From Evernia prunastri (lineage: Eukaryota; Ascomycota; Lecanoromycetes; Lecanorales; Parmeliaceae): a DNA stretch of 64,000 bases. The notes under the pieces were generated by a model, which did no database searches, was not told the origin of the DNA, and was given only the letters and a program-made list of their open reading frames with translations. The number at the start of each line of letters is the position of its first letter. The first letter of the stretch is position 1. Shown here in pieces: positions 1 through 9,565 of this stretch. The position numbers and the translations under genes are program-made. Where the stretch lies: NCBI GenBank assembly GCA_003184365.1, contig NKYR01000031.1, forward strand, positions 1 to 64,000. Direction: 5' to 3'.

Positions 1-668
1 CGAGGTACCTCGGCAACGCTACTATAGTTCCGCATTATTATTTATCCGAAGTGTGCGGTGCGGCCGGAGTGTGCGCTCCCAAGACCTTCCGGACGCCGGT
101 ACTAGCGCCGAGTGATATAGTACCATACCTTATGCTTGGAAATTTGGAAACGGAGATCTTACATTCGCGTCTCATCGTGGAGAGTGAGTGGAAGGATCCA
201 TGCAAGAAAAATGGAAAGCATACACTGAAATTGAAAAAATTTAAGGTAACGGTCGTAGAGTCGTGCAGGTACCTAGGTACCTTAGCGGAGGTCTATGAGT
301 TCAAAGAACGATACTGGAACGGTATCGCTTAGCGGAACCGCCTTTTGGCGGTCTCAAGGTAGCGATACTATATTACCGTTATAATTTTACTACGTTATGA
401 ATATTATTCGATATTATTAGTAGTACGGTAGAAGATTCGTTCTAATCAAATTACGTTTCTATTGAAGATACGATTATTTCAAAAAAAATCAAGATATTTA
501 CAATCTACTTGAAGAATTAAGACATCGATAATCTACTATTAAATAATTAGAAAAATGTCAAGCCAAGTACTCGAAAGTGTCATATGTCGAGAAAAATCAA
601 CGCTCTTTTAAATTTGAGTGCAAAAATAAGCGATTTAAACAATTTTCTCGCCGAGATAACTTCTCTCT
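1..668. other. Gene-poor left edge with palindromes
   Basis: No recognisable gene. A 93-codon open frame at 51-332 (+) matches nothing I know. Seen directly: a perfect 16-bp palindrome at 267-282 centred on CCTAGG, a 12-bp palindrome at 1-12, and a two-part hairpin at 322-368. In the hairpin, GTATCGCT pairs with AGCGATAC outside and ACCGCC pairs with GGCGGT around a TTTT loop. From about 360 to 560 the DNA is AT-rich and poor in CA/TG, as in RIP-mutated repeats. This is probably decayed transposon sequence. Confidence 0.5.
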
Positions 669-935
669 TGTAAGGGCCATAAGGTCTCTAGGCATGAGGC
701 GGCCTGTCAGAAGTCCAGGAATCCAACATACATCTAGGCCAGATTCGGGAGACTATTCCTCTGGTGCAGCTGTGCGGCTATAGCAGTCGCATAGTAAGTT
801 TGCTTGGCATAGGGGTACACTCTCCCCTGCTAAATATGCTGCCTCTGAGGATTCCCACTTGGGTTCCTCAGGATTCAGTGTATCTAGTAACCAATATACG
901 AGTTGCTCAGTCACGCATGCCTAGACCCCGTTACA
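669..935. mobile_element. Solo LTR, copy A (no TSD)
   Basis: A 267-bp segment beginning TGTAAGGG and ending CGTTACA (TG...CA with a 5-bp TGTAA/TTACA terminal inverted repeat). It is nearly identical to 9115-9380: I count 8 substitutions and one 1-bp indel by eye. Flanks are TCTCT and AAGAG, so there is no target-site duplication here, unlike the second copy. Seven of the eight differences are transitions in which this copy carries T or A, four of them TpG to TpA, consistent with mild RIP of this copy. It is either a solo LTR that lost its TSD by rearrangement or one end of a deleted element. Confidence 0.8.
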
Positions 936-1011
936 AAGAGACATTCTCTTATTTTGCGCTCCTATCAATGCTTTTTAATGCCTTTGAAGATCCGGCAGAA
1001 TCCCCAAACTC

Positions 1012-1338
1012 TCACCTATTATCCTCGGCCATGAATTCAGCAGGGAACGACAGGATGTCCTTGTTCAATGTTTCAGGCTTGAAGTTGTAGGCGAAGATAT
1101 GGGCCAGCAGCGTCCTGAGAGGCGAACGCTCAGAGGTGTTTTGGTATGCGTAGCTGATGGCGCTAGAAGTAATCGGGGGAAGATACTTCGCCAGCGATTT
1201 CTCAAAGTTTGATAGATTCTTGTCGTTTGAGGTGTTTAGAACTGGAAAATGGATACCGAGGTCGACGCGAATCGATTTAGCGAAGGATGATATAAAGCTC
1301 GAGACGTCTCCTACCACATTGTGATCACGTCTATTCAA
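1012..1338 (-). pseudogene. C-terminal fragment resembling fungal BTB-family protein
   Basis: A 108-codon open frame whose end (LLAHIFAYNF, then LSFPAEFMAEDNR) resembles the C-terminal part of fungal BTB/POZ-associated hypothetical proteins, where a hydrophobic L/VD-F/Y-x helix is followed by a PxEF motif. No BTB core is present upstream; the frame is bounded by TPR-like coding sequence on the opposite strand. It begins right beside a solo LTR. I call it a truncated relic. The family assignment is a weak motif match; it could be an unrelated orphan. Confidence 0.3.
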
Positions 1339-1685
1339 TGCTGCAGCGACATTTACGAGAAGCTTTCAAGAATGGAGAATACCTCCCGTCCCTTAGCGGC
1401 GCAAGCCACGAGCTAGGAATGCTATATTCGGATCAAGGCAAGATGAAAGAGGCCGAAGACATGTACCTGCGGGCATTGGCAGGATACGAAAAGACCTGGG
1501 GTCCTAAGCATAAGCAGGCCTTAGACACGAGGTATAATTTGGGACTCCTTTACAAGATAAGGTCCATGTTCGGGAATGCGGCACAGTAGGAGCTTGTCGT
1601 ACAAGGCTATACGAAATCGTTAGGCCTAGAACATGGTGAGACCGTCGAGGCATTAAATCAACTAGAAAATTGTAAAGTCGATTAG
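1338..1685 (+). pseudogene. TPR-repeat (kinesin-light-chain-like) fragment with internal stop
   Basis: The frame encodes tetratricopeptide units of the type found in fungal NLR-like and kinesin-light-chain-like proteins: motif GMLYSDQGKMKEAEDMYLRA followed by AGYEKTWGPKHKQALDTRYN and LGLLYKI. A TAG at 1587-1589 interrupts it. The same frame continues past the stop for another 31 codons with a further degenerate TPR (SLGLEHGETVEALNQL) to TAG at 1683. Only about three repeats survive, with no NB-ARC/NACHT or effector domain nearby. This is a decayed fragment of a larger gene. Confidence 0.7.
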
Positions 1686-2147
1686 AAGAGAAGAAAGAGA
1701 TGTCATGATTTATGATCCCAATAAAGCCCTGTCAAGTGTAAGAGGAAGGCTGTTTCCGTCCCAATTGAGTCAGCTTGGTAGCAGTACAGAGACATTTCTG
1801 ATGGAAGAAGCGTAGAGCATGATGAGTCGATGTGATCATAACGCTTATGATATTGATACCAAGGTTATTTAAATAACTATACAAACATCTTAAAAGATAA
1901 ATCATAGCCTCCATACACCCCATGTACACCAAAACGGCCTCGGGCAGGCTTCGATCGCAAAGTCATCGAACGAAAACTTATCTAGGTATATAATCGAACC
2001 TTCGAGGCGTACCGACTTGAACCGTAATGGCGAGGCATGAAAAGATGTAGCGAGTGGCAGTAGTGTCTCAAACTTACTAGAAGGATCTTAATTCCTATAA
2101 TCTCAAGAACATATAGACTCCTACGAACAAACAAAAGTAATTAGCGA
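1686..2147. other. Intergenic, nothing recognised
   Basis: No coding, RNA or repeat signal that I can support. It separates the TPR relic from the 3' end of the chromodomain gene on the opposite strand. Confidence 0.4.
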
Positions 2148-4076
2148 TCACCGACCCTTATCTGCACGTGCTGGTCTTCCCCGTTTGCCTCCCCGCTGCG
2201 CCTGGTGTTTCGCCTCAAACTTCCGCAGCAGTTCCTGTGCGTTTCCTAACTCGCGTTCGAGCAGCCATGTCTCCTTCCAGCACACCTTGTATCCATAGCC
2301 CTTTCCCCTTCGTCTCTTGCCAACGATCCTTACGATCTCCCACGCCTCTTCATCCAATGTTGAACTTCCTTGATCCTGATGCCGCTCAGCGAGTGGTGGG
2401 GGGACGGTGATAGCGTGAGGGGGATGGACGGTCGTTGTTATTCCGCAATCACCTCTACAGGTGGCCTGCTCAACTCGATCCCGGCATGGTGCGGGGTAGG
2501 TTTGGTGGTGGGAGGACTTATGCAACTGCGTGTCTTTGGCTGTTCCTTCGGATGGGAGCTTTGGAGGTGTATGGTATCAATCTCAGACTCCACACTCGTG
2601 GCTCTGGTAGAAGCGCCAGTTTCGCCAGTCTTTTCGTCGTCATCCTCCACCACAACAGGGTCATCTGAAATACGTCAGCAGAAATCTCGGGTACTGGTCA
2701 GAAATGCACTTGGGGGGCACACCTTGACTGTTACCAGCTTCACTGGATCGACTTACGCTTGTTGTTTTCTTGTATTGCGGGAATGTTCGCGAAAAGGGAG
2801 GCCGTCTGAAAACGGGCTTAGGTTGCGATCGGATCCGTACGAAATTAAGGTTCCTCGATTTATCATCGATATTATCTGTCTTGTCGATCACGATCGCGGC
2901 TTTCTAGAGTCATTAAACGCACCCGCAGGGACTGGTATCCGCACACTGACCTGCACGCCGGGCTTTCTCCAACCTGTGTACACCTTCTCTGCCCTCGTTC
3001 AAACCTGCACTGTCTGCTGTGCGCTTGGAGGAACCTCGAATGTCGGTGAAGTCCGTGGCTGTCACAGGCTCAACGTCCGTATGGCTCCTTGGGCTCCACA
3101 TCCATGGGGAGCCAGCCGGATCTGCCGCTGATCCTACGGCGTCATCTCGGAGCGGAGAATGCCACGAAACCAGTGGTGGTTCAGGATTTTGCGACGCAGT
3201 AGGCGATCGGAGAGAGTATGGGATGATGTTGTCTGTACTGTAGCTCGCTCCTTTGTCCCCTTTCTCTTCCCCCCCACAGGAGTGACAAGGCTTGATATTT
3301 TTGAAGCTGATTTCTGTATCTTTTGTCGACGAGGAGAGGGTAATAGGGAGTGAAGGAGGAGGACCAGAGACGGGATCTTCTGTCTTCTCGCGGAGGATGG
3401 AACATCTAGATAGGCGCTATCTATTAGTACTAAGATCTGCTAGCAGGGGTTTTAAGGTTCGTACCCAGCTTCTGAGTCTGCTACAGGAGTCTGTGAAGTG
3501 TTGTAGGAGCAGTGCCTCCCGCCTTGCTCAGAAGTCGAGCCGTCGCTTCTAGAGTAGACGCTGCTGCTGCTGTCGGTATTCGCACCCTTGTCTTCACCTA
3601 GTCTCAAGCCCGATTGTTGCGACTCTTGTGCTGCTCCGGCACCGAGCACCAGTTCCTCGAAGGATGGCAAGTTTTTGTCTTCCTCTCTACCGCCTCTACT
3701 GCGGCTGCCACTGAGATCGAGTCCGTTTGAGGGAGCTGGAGCTAGAGCTGTTATTGAAGGCCTGCAAAAAGCAAAGACGGCGAATATTACCTCCGGCGTA
3801 TAATTCGGTGCCTTTGAGATCCAGTGTATGCTTGTAGGATAGCAGATCGAGAGGATCCGTCGACGACGAGCCAGTCGAATCAAGGACTTGGATCAGATCG
3901 TAGTCGTTGAGGGATCCACCCCATCCGCCGTTGGATCTAGGAACCGTAGGAGTATATCCCTCTGCGCAGATAACGGGAACATCACCAACCGACGCCATCG
4001 ATAGTCTTTTGCTAGCCAAATCGGCTTTGCTGGGGGGTTGATAGAAATGAATGGAATCCAAATCGATCAATGTCAT
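2148..4076 (-). CDS. Chromodomain-containing protein (multi-exon)
   Basis: The last exon (2375-2148) encodes a chromodomain-like segment: WEIVRIVGKRRRGKGYGY, then KVCWKETWLLERELGNAQEL and a basic tail ending in stop. An intron at 2452-2376 joins it in phase to an acidic Ser/Thr-rich exon. A GTAAGT donor with a TTTCAG acceptor further upstream also joins in phase (NNK to HDDPVVVEDD). The proposed start at 4076 opens an exon reading MTLIDLDSIHFYQPP. Exon borders between about 3800 and 3450 are unresolved: the only obvious intron is an implausible 29 nt, so the gene may be damaged there. Chromodomains bind methylated histone tails. In fungi they occur in heterochromatin proteins and at the C-terminus of Ty3/gypsy integrases. 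I see no integrase core, so I favour a stand-alone nuclear protein. The normal base composition contrasts with the RIP-mutated block that follows. Confidence 0.55.
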
Positions 4077-5425
4077 TGTGTCTCAAATGCAGAGAAAGGA
4101 GCTGTGTGTGGAGTCTGAATTTGGAAATCCGAGTCGCTTAGAGTGGGGCAAGATGAGGATTATATGCGCTTCCGAGTCGTGCCCACAGCGGCGATGCCGT
4201 GCCTGCACTCACTCCAATCAATGAACCGCTGAAACCGTCACCTCAGTACCGTCTCCCCCATTCTCGCACCTGCTGCCTGTTCCTCTCCAACAGCTTCAAT
4301 CGCCGATCTCTGGCCGTCACCGCTCAGTCTCCATTCATCTGACTCACACCCTGCGGCACGTGCTGACGCAGTCTCTTGACCCTTGTTGCCTCGTATTCAA
4401 TCCACATCCCATCCCAGCCGAGTCTTCACTGCGCCCCTCGGAGATATCCAATTGTAGAGCCACGTCAGCTGCAGCTGCCTAGGCCTTGCGTGCTGCGACT
4501 TCTGCAACAGATCAGAGGCACTACATCCTCTCCGATCCACAGCGAAAAGCGAGATCACCGTCTCAAAGCCACGTCACCAAAACGAGGTGAATGCGGGAAC
4601 CTGGTTAGCGCAGTCAGGCAAACACGGAAACAGCACTGTCGATCAAGGCGAGAAGATTCCATTCCTTGGTTTTGGCACCCAATCACGGCCGAGGGGCGAT
4701 CCCTGTCCACGCAGCCAGGCAGACGTGTGGGGAGGCATTTCTTCCATTGGTCGTGTGGCAGCAATCTTCGGGTCAGACAGTGGCTTCGCCCTGGAATGCT
4801 CGCCGCAAGCTGAAATTTCCCACCAATGTCGTCGTAGAGTCGCAGATCAGCTGAGCGGTAGTGAAACAGTGGCTGGCACAGGAAGGCCGATGCAGAAAGG
4901 TCCAGACCGGCAGATCCGAGCGACGAGGCGCTCCAACATGGACGAAAAAGGAATCATCTCCGTTCGTTGGGAGCGGAGCTGAACTACAGCGTGGGCGACA
5001 AGGTACGAGGTAGCGAATGAGATGATTCGCTCTTATCGCTAGCTCCAGCCGTAGGCGAAAGTGAGAAGACCAGGAGATGGCGAGGGTGAGAGGTGCAGCA
5101 AAGTGGTCCCAAAAGGAAAGGTCATCAGCAAAATGCCTCATGCAAAGGTCAAAGCATAACGATCGGCGATGGTCGGCAGAAGCCAGCTAGGCAGCTAAAG
5201 GGGTTGGCGCAGGCCCTTGCAATACGAGAAGGAGCGAATGGATGGCAGGGAGATGTGGAAGAAAGATGAAGGAAGTGGGAAAACAGCGAGGGCTGCAGGT
5301 CTTTATACCTTGGAGAAAGCGGCGGGTGGGGCGATACCGGGCGCCTTGCCTGAAAAGGCGACGCTAAACCCGAAAGGGCCGCGCTTGGCCTGGAAGCAGG
5401 AAAGAGCGGACATTTCACCGCGACG
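4077..5425. other. Long intergenic region, no supported gene
   Basis: Normal GC composition with several overlapping short open frames on both strands, none with recognisable motifs or convincing splice continuity. It presumably holds the promoter of the chromodomain gene at its left end. At about 5426 the composition drops abruptly into AT-rich RIP-like DNA. Confidence 0.4.
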
Positions 5426-5525
5426 CAGATTATTCTTAAAATTATTATATTCGATCTACTATACGCGCGTTATACGTCTCGTTGAAGATTTTTAATCGTA
5501 ATATAGATCGATTAAGTATATTAAT
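5426..5525. repeat. AT-rich RIP-mutated block, left part with LINE TSD
   Basis: Abrupt change to AT-rich DNA rich in TA and CG but nearly free of CA and TG. It ends with the left copy of the LINE target-site duplication (AAGTATATTAAT, 5514-5525). It appears to be the same block as 6320-7007 and 7491-8312, split by later insertions. Confidence 0.65.
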
Positions 5526-6307
5526 GGGCCCTAGAATGCCTAGCAGGCTCGACGTGGGGAGCGACATTCGCCAAGTGCCGCACGGTGTATAGTATGGTAA
5601 TACGCCCGATGTTAACGTTCGCAGCGCCGATTTGGCACCACCCTCGCGGGATAGAAGGATTCTCCCGGAAGCCCTCCGAGAAGCTAACCAAGATACAAAA
5701 TGAGTGTCTTCGCAGGGTGACCGGAGCATATAAGGCAACTCCCATCCCGGTCCTAGAGGCGGAGGCTTCTATAGCCCCCCTGGAATACCAACTCGACAAG
5801 CTGGTATTGCAACACCAAGCTCTACGAGGTACCCACCCCGCCACGAAAGAGGGCAANCAGGGACTTCCAGACAATGCTGACCACGACCAAAGGGATCCGG
5901 GTAGCGGCAAGGTGGATGGTTAACTCCGGCTGGTTAAACAGCTTCGAGTTGGCCAGCGAACAACTCCAACGGTCAAGACTACCCCTCGGGGTAGAGGAGA
6001 CCATTAAGCCCAAAAAGGGCGCACGAAGAAGCGATCGTACCCGCCTCTAGAGGCGGGGGCGATCAGAGATACAAAAGTCAGAGAATAGAAGAGTCGGCGC
6101 AAAGAAGTAGAGAGATGTGCGGTGGTGTAATAGGGCTCCTAAGGAGCACAGCAGAAGGGAGAGCGTACTGTTTAGTTGAAGTTTTTGTCCAGAGGTTCGC
6201 CCTCAGGTTTCTTCAACGCCCAGCCGTAAAGCTGGTTCAGCGTTAATGTTACCCTCATTAGCTTACATCAAGTAGCTAGCATAGGCGTATAAAACAATCA
6301 ATCAATC
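5526..6307 (+). mobile_element. 5'-truncated Tad1-like LINE with 12-bp TSD
   Basis: Non-LTR retrotransposon end. It opens inside the reverse transcriptase C-terminal region: GSTWGATFAKCRTVYSMV, then IRPMLTFAAPIWHHP, then NECLRRVTGAYKATP and VLEAEA, a pattern typical of Tad1/jockey-type fungal elements. Coding breaks up near 5860, where an ambiguous base (N) sits at 5857. A 3' UTR follows and ends in a tetranucleotide tail (AATC repeated). The insertion is flanked by perfect 12-bp direct repeats AAGTATATTAAT at 5514-5525 and 6308-6319, so both boundaries are exact. 5' truncation is normal for target-primed reverse transcription. Composition is ordinary while the flanks are RIP-mutated. Confidence 0.92.
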
Positions 6308-6319
6308 AAGTATATTAAT

Positions 6320-7007
6320 TCTCGTATATTCGAAACAGATAAGTTTTATTCGATATTAAAATAATAAAAACGACGATAAAGTTATTAAGTAGTTTATTCT
6401 GCGTTTTTTATTATCAATTCGCGATATATATCTCGCTATAAATTCTCGCTTTATTAGCGTTTTTTTAACGTGTAGATCGATAATATAAACTTATACTGAA
6501 AGACTTATATACTAGAAACGTCTTAATAATATTTATAATATCGAAGTAAATAACGTAATATATCTTCGACTTCAATTCGAATTCAAAGTTATAAATTTCA
6601 AAAGACTAACGAATTCAGTCGTCGTCGATATTATCGTTACGCATATTTTGTATTTTATATCTTAATAATTTCGCGCTATTAAAGCTATAGTCGTTTCGAA
6701 ATAGCTATAAATAAATATCGCGAAAGAACTTATTAATATTATCGTCGAAGAGTTTCGACTTAAGAAATTATAGCGTTAGCGTATAATCTTTTCGAAATTC
6801 AAATGATTCTCAAAAATTGTTCGTGTCGAATATCGATTCGACGTTTAACTTAATTCGATAATCGAATATCGATTTTATCGAAGAGAGAGATATCGATACG
6901 AATTATAGATTTATCGACTTCTCAGCGCTTCGCTCTTTCGAATACTATTCTATAAAATTAACTATTAAAGAAGAAATTGTAATATTATAACTTGAATCTA
7001 TTGCAGA
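6320..7007. repeat. AT-rich RIP-mutated block, middle part
   Basis: Extremely AT-rich with abundant TA and retained CG, but hardly any CA or TG dinucleotides. That is the pattern left when CpA is converted to TpA on both strands. No coding frame survives. The original repeat family cannot be read. It continues across the solo LTR into 7491-8312. Confidence 0.7.
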
Positions 7008-7012
7008 GATGA

Positions 7013-7485
7013 TGTCACGGTTTGAAGTCAGCCCTACCCTAGCCCCGATCTAGCCCAGTCAGCCAAGGGTCGCTAGGACCTCATTCCCACAGTTGGATGC
7101 GAGCATCTATGCGATAGATGCGATAAGCTAGTTGTCACGGTGTGACTCGGCCACCGGAGCTATCATGGCCACCGGAGCTTCCATGAGATTCCATGAGATT
7201 TCAGCCTAGCCGTGTATTAGCCGACAGCCCCTTAAGGGCTGCTCGGGGTCACCTGTTCTTCTGGTTCCTTACCTTTCGTCTGGTACACCTAGCCAAGTCA
7301 CGTACATAGACAATGTATCAAGCTTCGTTCCTTGTCACTAGTCTAGCGTGTCATCTGTTCTCATATAGGGGCGCTGGTCGCCCACTTCCTGTTTTCCTTC
7401 TTCGTCTTTCGTCTTGTAAATAGACCTAACCCTACCAGACCAAGTATACTAAGTGGTAGTCCTAGTCTAGCCTCGTTCCTTGACA
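7013..7485 (+). mobile_element. Solo LTR with GATGA target duplication
   Basis: A 473-bp segment starting TGTCACGG and ending CCTTGACA (TG...CA, with TGTCA/TGACA terminal inverted repeat), flanked by the identical 5-mer GATGA at 7008-7012 and 7486-7490. This is the structure expected of an LTR left after recombination between the two LTRs of a retrotransposon. It contains short internal duplications (two CCACCGGAGC units near 7150-7185; a second TGTCACGGT near 7135). It is rich in CA and TG, so it was not exposed to the RIP that mutated its surroundings. Confidence 0.88.
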
Positions 7486-7490
7486 GATGA

Positions 7491-8312
7491 AAAATATTAT
7501 TATCTTATCATTTAAGATTATTATTTATATCGCGTTTATTCTCTCTTTTTCTATCTTCTACTCGTTTAATTATTTTTATAATATTAAATTAACAATTATA
7601 TTATCTTCGAGCAAATATATATCTTCTTCTCTTACGATAATCAGAGCTATTAAACTATTAATATTACTATTTATATCGCGATTCGTGATATAAAAAGATA
7701 CGTGTAATAAAATCGATTTTCGCTTTCTATATTTTCGTAGATATCTAATAAATTTATTATTATTTTTGCATTGCTTTTTGCAGAAGCGACACACTTGATT
7801 TATATTTTATTATTTATTATTAATTATTAATTAATCGTAAGATACGCGTTTTTCAGCGATTAACAACGTATTAATATCTTAGCGAAACGTATATTACTAC
7901 TCTAATACTTATCGCGACGAAGTTTAATTTCAACTTTATACTTCTTTATAATTATATAAAAGACGTTCATAAATTTATATAAATAAAATTTTTATATTAA
8001 TAATTATTTTTTAAGAAGAAAGAGTCTATAACGAGCGATTTTAAAAAGAGATACTTTTATTACTTTTAAACGTTTCTCTCTACTCAATGCGTATATAATT
8101 AAAGCGCTTTTATATATCTAAGACTGTATTTATATAAAAATTTTATAATAATAAAATCGTTTGTAAAATATATAATTTAAGAATAAATATTTTGCAGAAA
8201 AGAAATCTTCTTTGCTTTAAAAAATCTAATATATATGTTTTATATTAATAATAATATATTTGAAAATATTTTCAAGTATTATAAAAGAAAATACACTAAT
8301 ATACTTATCGTT
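7491..8312. repeat. AT-rich RIP-mutated block, right part
   Basis: Same composition as 6320-7007: near-absence of CA/TG, many TA, CG retained. Two overlapping frames of about 70 codons here are composition artefacts. It lies between two inward-facing related LTR ends (7471-7485 and 8313-8327). Confidence 0.7.
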
Positions 8313-8555
8313 TGTCAAGGAACGAGGTATTGGCGAAGAATGTGCATTATTACTAGGCTATATTATACGTAGGTGAAAGGCCAAGACGAAAGACAAGGAA
8401 TCAAGCTAGGGCAGGGCCAGCTGCTATCTAAATAGAAGCTGGCGCACGGTCCTTTAACCCACATCTTCATTTCCCATATACCCGATATGCGCGGATGATG
8501 TAAAGGTTAAACGAGACTAGGCGAGATCAGCACGAGACGAGGCTGCACCATGACA
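8313..8555 (-). mobile_element. LTR-like relic related to the 7013 LTR, opposite strand
   Basis: Read on the minus strand it begins TGTCATGGTGCAGCC (8555 leftwards) and ends CCTCGTTCCTTGACA at 8313. The last 15 bases are identical to the last 15 of the LTR at 7013-7485, and a CTTTCGTCTTG motif upstream of that end is shared as well. The flanking 5-mers (TCGTT and GGTAA) do not match, so no TSD. It is probably a diverged or rearranged LTR of the same superfamily. Confidence 0.5.
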
Positions 8556-9114
8556 GGTAAGAAGAAAGTAGGGTAGAAAGAAAGGATTTGGCTGGTATAG
8601 GGAAGATTATACGGTGTTCTCGGACGATGATTAAGCAGATTTTCCGCAAATCCTCTAAATAGATCTATTTGATAGTAAAGGTATTCAAACTAATTCATTT
8701 ATTCATACCTGAATATTCCACGATTCCGCGAATCCACGAAAAAAAAAAAAAAGTGGTCTGAAACTTCCTAGTATATATATACACTTCAGTCTGTGAAAAT
8801 CAATCGTCAAGATAATTAGAATCGTTGAAAAAATCTGTCGTATATATTTCGTTGATAACTAAAAACAGTTTTAGTTTTTTAGTCATTGAAAATTTCAAAT
8901 AGTGGGAATTTTTAAATAGTTGGAATACTGTTTTCACTAATTCAAAGCATGTCTATACCGTTGGGGTACAAAAACCATTTGAAAACCGTTTGTAAGCATC
9001 AGGTCTTTCTTATAAGATAGGTGTATTGCATATCTAGGTGACAACGAGTACCTACTGGGAGGAGAAATCTTGCCTTTAATCCCAGTCTTGGGTTCTTCAC
9101 GCATCTTCGTACAT
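8556..9114. other. Intergenic between LTR relics
   Basis: No gene recognised. It contains a run of 13 or so A at about 8740 and AT-rich stretches. It ends with the left copy of the TACAT target duplication (9110-9114). Confidence 0.4.
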
Positions 9115-9380
9115 TGTAAGGGCCATGAGGTCTCTAGGCATGAGGCGGCCTGCCAGAAGTCCAGGAATCCAACATACATCTAGCCAGATCCGGGAGACTA
9201 TCCCTCTGGTGCAGCTGTGCGGCTATAGCAGTCGCATAGTAAGTTTGCTTGGCATGGGGGTGCACTCTCCCCTGCTAAATATGCTGCCTCTGAGGATTCC
9301 CACTTGGGTTCCTCAGGATTCAGTCTATCTAGTAACCAATGTACGAGTTGCTCAGTCACGCATGCCTAGACCCCGTTACA
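9115..9380. mobile_element. Solo LTR, copy B, with TACAT target duplication
   Basis: 266 bp, TGTAAGGG...CGTTACA, second copy of the 669-935 LTR. It is flanked by identical TACAT at 9110-9114 and 9381-9385, which proves both ends. At the seven transition differences this copy carries the C or G state, so it is the less RIP-altered copy. It sits directly beside the left end of the TIR element at 9386. Confidence 0.9.
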
Positions 9381-9565
9381 TACATAGTCGGTGTCAAAAG
9401 TCACCATCCTTCGAGTCTAATCCAGCCGTAGGTAAAACCAATCAAGGAATTCATATACAATTCTATCTACTTATTTGGATTACCTTCACATAGAATTCAT
9501 CGTGATTAATGGTGTACTCTGCTTTATTTTGTAATGATTTAGGATAGCCTAAATCAAAATGTTCA

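Noticed and set aside
3770..3800. 29-nt intron in the chromodomain gene
   Set aside because: Shorter than any other intron seen here, and the join leads to an immediate stop. The exon structure there is left open.
2500..5140. Many plus-strand frames of 60-250 codons opposite and left of the chromodomain gene
   Set aside because: They lack motifs and are out of register with the minus-strand splice sites; they are shadow frames.
7471..8327. Inward-facing 15-bp inverted repeats as the termini of a DNA transposon
   Set aside because: The left copy is the end of a solo LTR whose own borders are proven by a GATGA duplication, so the pair cannot be TIRs of one element. The AT-rich interior continues the RIP-mutated block outside.
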